Positions 14,690 to 26,200 of a DNA stretch of 64,000 nucleotides are shown here, in pieces. Source of the stretch: Saccopteryx bilineata (taxonomy: Eukaryota > Chordata > Mammalia > Chiroptera > Emballonuridae); NCBI RefSeq assembly GCF_036850765.1, contig NC_089493.1, forward strand, positions 296,738,849 through 296,802,848. Reading direction: 5' to 3'. The notes beneath the pieces are model-generated. The model was given only the letters and a program-made list of their open reading frames with translations, did not search any database and had not been told where the DNA came from. Within the stretch, counting starts at the first letter, position 1; every line of letters begins with the position of its first letter. Made by a program: the position numbers and the translations under genes.

Positions 14690-17163
14690 CTGCGGAGAGA
14701 GGAGCACCCTGAGGGCGGGGGTCCGCAGGAAAGGTGGGGACCAGAACGTCACACCCCGACTTGGGAGTGGACGGAACCCAGTGGGAGGCTGCGACCCGCC
14801 TGGTCTCTGCCGTGTCCGGCCTCGGCCCCTTCTCCTCACGGGCCTACCAGGGAGCCCTGCTCTTGATCCTGCACTCTGAGCACACGACACAGACACCGGA
14901 CCAGCTGGCCACAACAGGCGCTTCGTCCACAGGGCCACTGCAGTGGCCGTGGAGCCTCCGCTCTGTGTCCCCGAGTGTCGGGAGCACACATGCTGGGTGG
15001 TCGGACACTTCAGCCCCTGCACGTACTAGACGAATACGTGAGTGACAATGGCCTGTCCCGAGAGCTCGCAGCTCTGAGTCGGAGCGTGGCTGTGGCCGCC
15101 GTCAGCGGTGGTGCAGGCTCCAGGGGACTATCGGGGCTCTGGAGGGCGAGGTGCAGAGGCCGGGCAGACGGCAGAGGAACTGCGGGGCTGGGAGCGGGGG
15201 GCCCTTCGCATCCCAGTGTCAGCGGTGGACGAGCACGCAGGCGGGAGAACCGCCTCTCAGGGTGGCGGGCAGGCCTCTGCCGTCTGTGCTGAGCACAAGC
15301 CCCACAGCCTTCCACGACTGTGCACACGTGGCACTGCTGTGTGCTCACACTCATCAGCAAAGGACAAACGAGCAAACCTAACAGCCGTCTTCCCAACGGT
15401 GACCCACAGACTACGCTGTTTGAAGGGGCAGGCACACCTTACTCAGCTCTGAACTTCTGCACAGACCCCCCCCCCCATGCCCATCATCTTCAGCTGCTCA
15501 GAACCTGATTTAACAGTCACCGAGGGCCAGGAGAGGCTGGGCTAGAGCCCTTTCCACGCACAGGGGAGAGCCCATCATGAGTACGTGGGCCTGGAAACCC
15601 CTGACCAGTGCAGGAGCCCAAGATGGTGTTACACTGTCACACACAGACACCCCCGGGAGCCCTGCATAGTGCTACACTGTCGCACACAGACACCCCCCCG
15701 GGAGCCCTGCATAGTGCTACACTGTCACACACAGACACCCCGGGAGCCCTGCATAGTGCTACACTGTCACACACAGACACCCCGGGAGCCCTGCATAGTG
15801 CTACACTGTCACACACAGACACCCCGGGAGCCCTGCATAGTGCTACACTGTCGCACAGACACCCCGGGAGCCCTGCATAGTGCTACACTGTCACACACAG
15901 ACACCCCGGGAGCCCTGCATAGTGCTACACTGTCGCACCCCCGGGAGCCCTGCATAGTGCTACACTGTCGCACACAGACACCCTGGGAGCCCTGCATAGT
16001 GCTACACTGTCGCACACAGACACCCCGGGAGCCCTGCATAGTGCTACACTGTCACAGACACCCCGGGAGCCCTGCATAGTGCTACACTGTCACACACAGA
16101 CACCCCGGGAGCCCTGCATAGTGCTACACTGTTGTACACAGACACCCCGGGAGCCCTGCATAGTGCTACACTGTCGCACACAGACACCCCGGGAGCCCTG
16201 CATAGTGCTACACTGTCACACACAGACACCCCCCAGGAGCCCTGCATAGTGCTACACTGTTGTACACAGACACCCCGGGAGCCCTGCATAGTGCTACACT
16301 GTCACACACAGACACCCCGGGAGCCCTGCATAGTGCTACACTGTCGCACACAGACACCCCCCGGGAGCCCTGCATAGTGCTACACTGTCACACAGAAACC
16401 CCGGGAGCCCTGCATAGTGCTACACTGTCGCACAGACACCCCGGGAGCCCTGCATAGTGCTACACTGTCACAGACACCCCGGGAGCCCTGCATAGTGCTA
16501 CACTGTCGCACAGACACCCCGGGAGCCCTGCATAGTGCTACACTGTCGCACCCCCGGGAGCCCTGCATAGTGCTACACTGTCACACACAGACACCCCGGG
16601 AGCCCTGCATAGTGCTACACTGTCACAGACACCCCGGGAGCCCTGCATAGTGCTACACTGTCGCACACAGACACCCCGGGAGCCCTGCATAGTGCTACAC
16701 TGTCACACACAGACACCCCCCAGGAGCCCTGCATAGTGCTACACTGTTGCACACAGACACCCCCCAGGAGCCCTGCATAGTGCTACACTGTCACACAGAC
16801 ACCCCGGGAGCCCTGCATAGTGCTACACTGTCACAGACACCCCGGGAGCCCTGCATAGTGCTACACTGTCGCACACAGACACCCCGGAAGCCCTGCATAG
16901 TGCTACACTGTCACACACAGACACCCCCCAGGAGCCCTGCATAGTGCTACACTGTTGCACACAGACACCCCCCAGGAGCCCTGCATAGTGCTACACTGTC
17001 ACACAGACACCCCGGGAGCCCTGCATAGTGCTACACTGTCACACACAGACACCCCCCAGGAGCCCTGCATAGTGCTACACTGTTGCACACAGACACCCCG
17101 GGAGCCCTGCATAGTGCTACACTGTCACACAGACACCCCGGGAGCCCTGAAGGGCGTTGCACA

Positions 17164-17206
<43 letters not shown>

Positions 17207-20200
17207 GGACCTACCTTTAGCACTTTATCCACCGCCTGCTTACTCAGCTCCTCTCCACACTCTTGAACCAACCGTGACTGGATTATGTTCCGGCGTACCC
17301 GGTAGTTTTTGGAGAAAATTTCAAGCAGAACCTGTCGATGCTTTAGTAGCAAAAACACATTACTATGGGAAGCAATCACCTAGAGAAACACTCCCAAACC
17401 AGAAACCCAAAGCTCTGGCCCTGACTGACTCCACACAGCAGTTTGTGGAAAAGGTGTTCTTGCTCAGGAACTTGGATTAAAGAACATCTAGCAATTTGTC
17501 ATCAAGACCCCAATGAAATGAAGAATAAAAATAAAGGTACGTGCCCACATGAGCTGGCGAGGGGTCAGCAGAGCCGGGCACAGAGACACAAGTCTGCACG
17601 CCATACAGGGGCAGTTGGCGGGGCAGGCGGGAGGCCGCTGTCCACGGTACACACAGACCGACAGGGGAGGGTAGGCAGTGTGTGGCTCACGGGGCTGGCA
17701 CCCAGGACAAGCGCTGCAGCCCCAGATAAAGACACAAAGGACAGAAGAGAGAGCAGAAGTCCCCCCGAGGCAGAAAAGTGTTCAATGAGAGAAAAGCTGG
17801 GACATGAGGATTCTGAAACGATAGCAAACACAGGTACATGACCCCATCTCTCAGAGCTTCGGAAGAATGCCCCGCGTGTCCGGCACTGACCTGCCCGGGC
17901 GGACCAGGAACGGCACGGATGCACAACACAGAATAAAGAGAAGGACCTCGGACCCGGGTTCGATTCCCGGCCAGGGCACACAGGAGAAGCGCCCATTTGC
18001 TTCTCCACCCCTCCGCCGCGCCTTCCTCTCTGTCTCTCTCTTCCCCTCCCGCAGCCAAGGCTCCATTGGAGCAAAGATGGCCCGGGCGCTGGGGATGGCT
18101 CTGTGGCCTCTACCTCAGGTGCTAGAGTGGCTCTGATCGCAACATGGCGACGCCCAGGATGGGCAGAGCATCGCCCCCTGGTGGGCAGAGCTTCGCCCCT
18201 GGTGGGCATGCCGGGTGGATCCCGGTCGGGCGCATGCGGGGGTCTGTCTGACTGTCTCTCCCTGTTTCCAGCTTCAGAAAAATGAAAAAAAAAAAAAAAA
18301 AAAAAAAAAGAAGGACCTCAAGTCTAAGATGAAGGTAAGGATGTGAGTTCAACTTAAAGGACCAAGGAGCAGAATGTCATTGAAAAACAACTCTGAAACC
18401 TTGAATACAATGGAAGATATCTTAAATGCAGAGAAAATGGTCTACCCTGTAAAATTCTAGCCCCAGACAAACAAGAGAACTTGGGGTCCAGACAGCCCTG
18501 GAAGACACACGAGAACACAGACACCACCTCTGCCCCCTGGCGGCTGAAACGAACGAGGAGGAAGCCACGGGATTCCACAGGGCAGTCCCGCCGGGCGCTT
18601 CCCGGGGCTCAGACCCAACACCGTGTCACCATCGGTGTCTGTTCAGAAAACCACGCCACGGGGAACAGCAGGGAGCATAAGAGGAGTGCAGCCACAGCAC
18701 AGCACAGCACTGACGTGGCTTCCAGGGAACAAAGCTGCAGCCGTGACGAGCAGCATGGACTCCTGACGGCACTGCTGGCTCCCCTCCCTGCCGAGAACGG
18801 CCCCGCCCCGCCACGGAAGCCCACCCACGGGGCTGCGTGCTGACCCCGCAGCAGGCGCAGACGTGCTGCACAGAGCAGACACTGGAGGCTCTTGGGGCGT
18901 CATCTTTGAGGTTAGACAGGGACGGCCTCGGAGTGGGGATCGGGCCAGGCCGGGCAGGAGGCGGCTGTTACCCACGAAGCTTCCCGTCTTACTGGATTTA
19001 AAAAATATGCTTTTTTTTTTAACTCCTGGAGAGTCTCGGGAGGAGGAAACGCAGATGCCCCGTGCTGGCCAGAGCGCAGGGTCACTCGGGGAGACCATTC
19101 CAGACTGCCCACCATCTGCAGCCGCATCAAAGCCCCTTTCTGTCCTGCCAGCCGGCCGGCCAGTCCCCTTCTAAGAGGCGAGGGGACCGAGAACCTAGTG
19201 GGGGCTCTGGTTCACCCCCCTCCTGACATCTTTGGAGCTTCAGCAATTAAACCTCATCTTTACAGCTGTGCTGGTTTCATTCACGTTCACAGGCCCCACG
19301 ACACTTCCAGGTGTGACGAGAAAAACCACCAACCTCTCCAACATAAAAACCCAGCACCCAGCGAGAAGGGACCCTGGTGACCCCTACCACAGAGGCCCCG
19401 TGAGCAAGGGTCCCTCACTGGTTTCCCAGCCAGCTGGACAGGAGAACCATCCAGAACACTTTGTAGAAGTCCAAGTTCCTGAGACACTACCCCACTCCTG
19501 ATGAACTGAATTCAGTGTCTGGGGTCAGTCCTGGGAACCCCCATGCTTTTCAGAAGGCAGTTCGCACGCAGGGCCAGAGACTGGCATTTGGAACTACGAC
19601 TTGGCCTCTAACGACCAGCACCTCCGGCCTGTCTGACGGTGAACACAGTACTCAGAATCCAGGGGGAGGCGGCCGAGCTGGGGAGTCGGCACTGTGACCG
19701 TGTTCTGGGTCCGCCAAAGGCCCCACCCCTGCAGGAACTCCCCCCAGCCGCGAAGGGGGCCTCACCTGGTCACTCATGTCCCCGGACTCCCAGAGCGCAA
19801 ACACCTTCTGCTCATCCGGGGAAGCGGCTGTCTGTGGGGGAAACTAAGGGGGTGCAGGAGTGAGCGGGGTGTCCGCACCACGTGGACCCGCCCCCCTGCC
19901 GCAGCAGCCAGGCCTCGGGGAGCAGGCCAGCCACCCCTCGGGCGAGCAGGGCTGCGAGCAGCAGAGGGTGGCACCTGGCTTGCAGCCCAGTGTGCTGCCT
20001 ACCGTGGAGGGCCGGCTCTCCCATTCCTCCCGCGGGCCACCAGCTCCGCTGTGACAACATCCTTTTCCTTCCCAAGTACCGACCCTCAGATGTGTCCTAA
20101 GCAGCCCCCCAACTCGGGGGGGCATCCAGGCTCCTCCAAGTCCCTCCCCACAAGGGCTGTGTCAGTGGCAGCTCTGAGGCCCGCCCCGCCTCCCACGCCG

Positions 20201-23200
20201 CTGGGCTCTGCAGAGCCCGCAGGCTGACCCGGGCTCTGGGCACCGGGAGAAGGGGAGCGAGGAAGGTGGCACCTGGCACAGTGGGTCCCAGTCTTGGTGC
20301 CACAACAGATAACGGTCCTGGTCACTACCCCAAAAGTGCCCAGGCGGGGCTTTAAATACGGTCTTGTTTGACCATCAGAAACCAGAGGCCAGCACCCCCC
20401 ACTCCGTGAGGAAACCCCAGGTCAGGGGCTGACCCGCCGCCCCCGGTCACAGCATGGCAGCAGGGGCCTGGAAGTGCAGCTCAAGTCTGTGCAAGTCCAC
20501 TCGTCCCCGGGACCTCTTCTACCTCGCACGTGCTGTGGTCTGGTCCCCACAGCAGGGGACCGCAAGCTGCAGAGGCCACGGCATCCCGAACACCGGCCTC
20601 CTGGAGCAGCAGCACCACAGCCAGAGCCGGTCCTGGGTCCTGGGGTGGAGCAGGGGTCCCTAACCTCCGGGCAGCCAGGCTGCGGTGGGCAAGCAACCTC
20701 AGAGAGGAGGTGGCCCTGAGATGACGGGGGGGGGCAGGGTGGCGGGGCCCCCAGCAGCTGCCCCGAGGCCGAGGTGCAGCCTGCAATGCACCCTCCGCGA
20801 AGGAGAAGGGTCCCCAACACGGGCTCTGCGCCTCCACCTCCTCCACTCTAGGGCCCCGCCCATGACACAGCAGCCGAGGGGTGGCCAGCTCCGGACAGGC
20901 GACCTAGCCCGTGCGGACAGGGAGGACCCAGTGTGGCCTGGGCTCTGGTGAAAAGCTCAGCTGTCTCAGGTAAAGCAGAAAGGACAGAACGGAGCTCCTA
21001 TGCCAACGTTCTTCCTGGGCAGGGGGCCTTGATTGTCCCGGCCCCTCAGCTGTTCACTGACTGCTTTCTCATGTGCCCTGACCCGGGGCTCCAGCTGAGC
21101 CAGTGACCATGGAGTCACGCCTATGATCCTGCACTCAAGCCTGTGACCTTGGGGTCTCGAACCTGGGTCCTCTGCGTCCCAGTCCGACACTCTGTTCACT
21201 GAGCCACCACCTGGTCAGGCTGGGCACGTGACCTTTAAGCAGGTTCCTCTCACTCCTCTGAATCTCGGTCTCTTCACCTGTGGGCTGTGGAGATCAATAC
21301 TAGAAACCTTCTCAAAAACAGCCAGGCTGTCAGCACAAGCTGCCATGCTGGGGATGCTAGAAGTGGGGTCGGGGGGAGCACACTCCCCTGGCCCCTCGCC
21401 CACTTCAGAAGAGGGTGCAGAGCCCAAGGCCGGCTGGCCCGAGGTTGTTCACAGCCACCGCCTGAGAGGCAAGACTCCTCCCAGGCCAGTGGTCTTCCCA
21501 GTCCCCATGCCCCGTGCTGGCTCCCCCAAAGCTGGCACGCACAGGCCACCCGGAGGGACAGCCTGCCTGTCCCACCCGCCCGGTGCTCAGGCCCACTTAC
21601 AGGCACCAGTATCTGCTTGCAGCCGGCGGCCAGCACTGTGTCCTGCAGCATTCGGTCCGAGATGCCACTGAAGAGCGTGTGGCCTGGGGGCAGGCCAGCC
21701 AGGTGCAGGTTGAAGAGGCGCTTGAGCTCGCTGAGCGTAAGCACAAACTGTCTCTGGAAGGTGGACTCCACGAAGGCCCGCAGCTCCTGGGCCACGGGGG
21801 TGCTGGTGCAGCCAGGGGGGGGGTGCCCATTGAAGCTGTCCCCCACTGCGGCCCGTCCACTCGGCAGCCCGTTGGTCAGCCGGCTGTGGAGGCCACCACT
21901 GGGCACGGTGTCCATGGGCTCGCCTTCCTCCGCGGCCTGCTCCTCCTCCTCCTCCCCCTCCTCGCTCAGAGGCTCCTCCTTGATCCGCACGCCAGGCAGA
22001 ACCGCAGGCGCCCGGGCCTGCTCCCTCCTCCGCTGCAGCTCCCGGTCCAGCAGCGTGTGGTTCTGCTGGGCCCTGCTCTTGGCTGCTTGGACCCGCTGGT
22101 CCCCAGAGACCAGCCCTGCAGGGCCTGTGAGGAGAGGAGGGCAGAGCTCAGGCAGACGGAGGCCCACAGCCCCTCCGCCCTGAGGACGAGTCGAGACTGT
22201 TCAGACGGCTGGGGCGGCAGCAGTACCAGCCCGGGCCCTGGACCACCAGACCCAGGGTGTGGTGCTGCCCCAGGACGAGGGAGGACACTGGGACGGTCAG
22301 CTTCGCACGCTCACAGATCCACGCCAGGATGGCTGAATGCTGAGCTCTGTCCCCCGCCCCCCACCTCCCGCCAGCCCGTAACAGCAGGCAGGTCTCGGGT
22401 CTGGGACCTAACACAGCCCTCGGTACACAAGTCCTCAGTCCCCGAGGCCCAAGCTCTGCCCAGATCTGTGGGAAGGGGAGGAGCCTGAGGGAGCAGCTAG
22501 CTCTGAGAGCCACACCCCGTCCCAGGCCCCGCCCCCCAAACAGGTGGGGCCGGGCAGGCCTGAGAGCCCACCCACCTGACTGTCCTTCCGGCTTCTTTGG
22601 CATGGTTTCCTTCACAAGGTTGTAGACTTTTTCTAATCTGAAAAAAAGAGCCAACATTTAACTGCAAACCATGTCCCTCACCGTCTGCACCCCACCCAAG
22701 CCCCAGGACAGCCAGTCACTGAAGACGCCGCGGGCAGGGGCTCTGGTGGCCCGGAGCCGCTGATCCCTCCGCCTGGCCTGCTGGGGGACACACAAGACCG
22801 GACTCCGCCCTGAGCGCCTCCTCCAACCTTCGTACACAGCCTCCCCGACTCTCCTGACCCCAAACAGCAGCCTGCCGAGATTCTGGCCAATCTGACCAGC
22901 AGGGAGGGGCTGTCAGGCCTCTGTCGGGGGGCTCTGGGGTCAGCGAGCAACGTCCACCTGAGTGCGAAGGGGGCCCGTGGCCCCCAGTCTGCCTCCACGC
23001 CCCTCGCGGTGCCCAGCGAGCCCTTACTTGGCCTGGATGCCCGTCCACAGCATGTGCTGGCGCTGGACCACATCCGGGTGCTTCCTGATGAACTCCCCGT
23101 CGTGCGGCAGGACGAACTCCCAGCCTCTGTTGACCCTCACCACGGCCATGTGCTCCAGAAAGTCCCTCACGTCCTCCGCGCAGAGCTGGTGGGGGTGGGG

Positions 23201-26200
23201 TGCGGTGAGCAGCATGCCCAGTGCCCCAGCCCACCCCTCCCTGCCCTCCAGACCGAGACTGTCATGTCACTCACCTTTGTCACCACTGCCACCTCTTTCC
23301 TCACCACCCACCGGCTCTGCGTGAACTTCCACATCTGCGGAAGAAAGCATGTCTCCAGGAGGCACGAGGCTCTCCTGACCTGTCCTGTCCTGTCCTGGGG
23401 GCCGGCCACGCCCACTCACCCCACCCGGACCACAGAAACCCCAGGTCGGGGCTGTCCTGCCCGTCTGTTGCCCAGTGACTCAGATGTGGCTAGGCCCTCT
23501 CCTGCCCCGCGGTGAACGGCCGCTGCCCGGACAGAGAAGGGCTGGCGGGCAGTGCAGGGCGAGTGGCACACGTGCCAATGGGCACAGGTGCGGGCGGGCA
23601 CAGGCTGCACCGACCCTCGCAGACACAGGGCAAGTGCACAGGTGCCTGGACACTGCCCAGACGCTTCCAATTACGCAGAAACTTCAGCCCTAGGGGCCAT
23701 GTCACCAGGCCTGCGCATGAGCCCCCCACGGCCACGGGGGACGCTGCAGGGAGACAGACTGCACACCTCTGACCATGTGGCTGAGGCCTGGCCTGAGGTT
23801 TAGGATGAGGGCAGTGGGGGGGGGCACAGGGAGGGGGATGACCGAGCTCTGAAGCTGTGAGCCCACGGCAACGTCGGACACACACACACACGGAGCGCAG
23901 ACCTGGTGCCGTGTGACTGGGACGCCACAGCCCCGCCCAAGTCAGCGGCTCAGGGCGGGGGTCCGGCTTTACCAGACTCCCCCACTATTCACGACGGGTC
24001 AGAAACCCACTCCGTATCGCAATTCTACTTGTGAAAATCAACCAAGTGAGCGTTTTAAAACACCACACACACCGTGCGAAGCATGCTCCTTGGCCAGAGT
24101 CGCCTGTGAGCCTCCAGAGTGCCGCCCCCACGAGGGGACTCCCCCGTTCCTCTGAGGCCTGGAGCCCAGGGTTCCGAGAGGAGGGGAGTCCGAGCCCCCG
24201 CCCCTCCCACGCCGCCTGCCCCCGCCCGGCCACACACAGCTGCCCCAGCGCCTCCCCCGCCCCCCCCCCAGGCAGAGCCTGCACTCACCACGAAGTCCCG
24301 GCCCCTGCAGAGGACCTCAGCAGGCACGCCGCTGTGCGGGCTGCAGGAGTCCTTGGGGTACAGGATGTCACTGTCGATGGAGTGGGTGGCCGGTCAGCTC
24401 CTGTCCACACCCCGTCTGCCTCCCGCCCCTGCCCAGGGCCAGAGCGAAGCCCCAGACCTCAGTGTGAGCACCCGCCCACCCAATCCATCCAATCCAATGC
24501 CTCTTTTTAATTTATTGCGTTTTAGAGAGAAACACGCATCTTTCCTCCCACTTGTTTATGCATTCATTAGTTCCTCTTGCACCTGCCCTGACTGGAGGTC
24601 GAACCTGCAACCTTGGAGTCTCTGGATGACGCTCTAACCACCCGAGTGACCGGCCTGGGCCCACAGCTCCCCTTACACCCTGCTTTGCCACAGAAGTCTG
24701 GCTCTGTGAACACACACATAGGAAAGAAGCACCCCCTCACATGCACCCCAAGAGTTGTTCTTCCTGCCACTCTGGACAAACCCCGCTCACCACGGGCCCA
24801 GCCCCAAAGCCCACGGCAGTCACGAAGGGGCCAGGGGCTCAGACAGGCACGGCCAGCCCAGGACTCTGGGAAGGCAGGTGCAGTCCCCAGAGAGACTGCT
24901 GACGGTGGGGGTTACGGGGACAGGGAGAGGGGACTGAGACCGTCCTGAGCACAGGGGGGTTGCAGCGTTGAGAGGACAGGGCCGGACCAAGCTCAGGGAG
25001 CTCAGGCGGGCGGGCAGGCAGGCAGGCATTGCGGCCCCCTACCCACACTCCCACGGCTCAACCCCCGCCCCCGCCCCAGCCCCAGCCCAGAGACCTGTCT
25101 CCCAGGAAACACACCGCCCCGGACATCCCAGGCCGGTGGGACCTCTGCCCCTGCTGCCCGCACCCCCCCAGTCCTACCCGGCCACCAGCTAGCACCACCC
25201 TTCAAGGTCGAGCTGTGTCCACCCCCTTCCCAGGGACAGGGACCTGGCCCTGCTGTTCCCTGCGACCAGAAAGAGGAGGCAGCCGCTAAGCAGGTGCTGA
25301 ATGCCGTGACCCAGGCCCTGTGTCTGCGCCCACGTGCCCGCTCCTGCCCACAGTGCACAGAGGACAAGCAATCAGACACAGGGGACAGGGCAGAGGGCGC
25401 CGCAGGGCCCGAAGAGCATGGCAGGCCCAGCACTAAGGGCACATGTGAGCGCCGATCCCAGCGTGGGCGGCGTCGGCCTCTCTGGGCCAGTGCCCAGCGG
25501 CGTACAGGCCAATGGCCCCTGGGTCTCCGTCAGGCACCAGACACAGGGCCCCCTCTAGGGGGCGCCCTGCCATCGCGAAGGTCTTCCACAGGACAGACAG
25601 CGGCCACGTAGGCAGGACCTGTGTCCTCAGAGGAAGGGCGCCCCCGTGTGGCGTGACAAGCACATACGTCACAATTTACTTAGCCGGCCAATTGGGAAAT
25701 GATCGACTCTGCAGTGAATTACTTCCTTAAAAATTTGCAGTAATTCATTTTTTGAGACTTTTCACTTTGCACCACACTTTCTGAAAGGCGCACACTTTAT
25801 ATTCTACCACTTAGAACTAATATGATTCAAATGTGCATAATTATGTTGATGGCCAGACTGCATTCACCAACGGCCCGTCCTGTGCCAGGCACTGCACTAG
25901 GCACCGGGCACCTGGGGACTGACTCCACATGGACAGTCCCTACCACCTGGCCAGTCTGGGCAGGAGGCAGGCAGAGTAACGGAGGGGTTCCAGGAAAAGA
26001 GAAACTACTGAAAGACATCAAGTTACAGATTTAAGTCCTAAGAACTCAACGGGACATGTCACAAGAAATTCACTGAGACGCAGCTTAGTGAACCATGGAA
26101 AGTCAGAACAGAAAACGACCGTAGGAGCAGCCGGAGGGAAATAAAAGCAGGATGAGAAAGGGACAGGTCTCAGAAAGACCGTGGGCTCGGACGTCAGAAC

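Larger units (their letters stand above)
17341..19765. other. POLR3E intron 19
   Basis: Holds the truncated SINE at 17950-18308 and an old MER5-type fragment near 19445-19575; otherwise unique. No further exon is needed or seen. Confidence 0.6.

Noticed and set aside
15613..17158. CRISPR-like array
   Set aside because: The units are directly tandem with no unique spacers, and the genome is mammalian.
15585..17266. Repetitive peptides (REPCIVLHCHTQTP-like) in the VNTR
   Set aside because: A 42-bp unit keeps every frame open. There is no start/stop context or splice evidence, and it lies within an intron.
21287..22488. Open frames of about 300 codons on + opposite POLR3E exon 18
   Set aside because: They are antisense shadows of a G/C-rich coding exon; the - strand reading matches RPC5 with proper splice borders.
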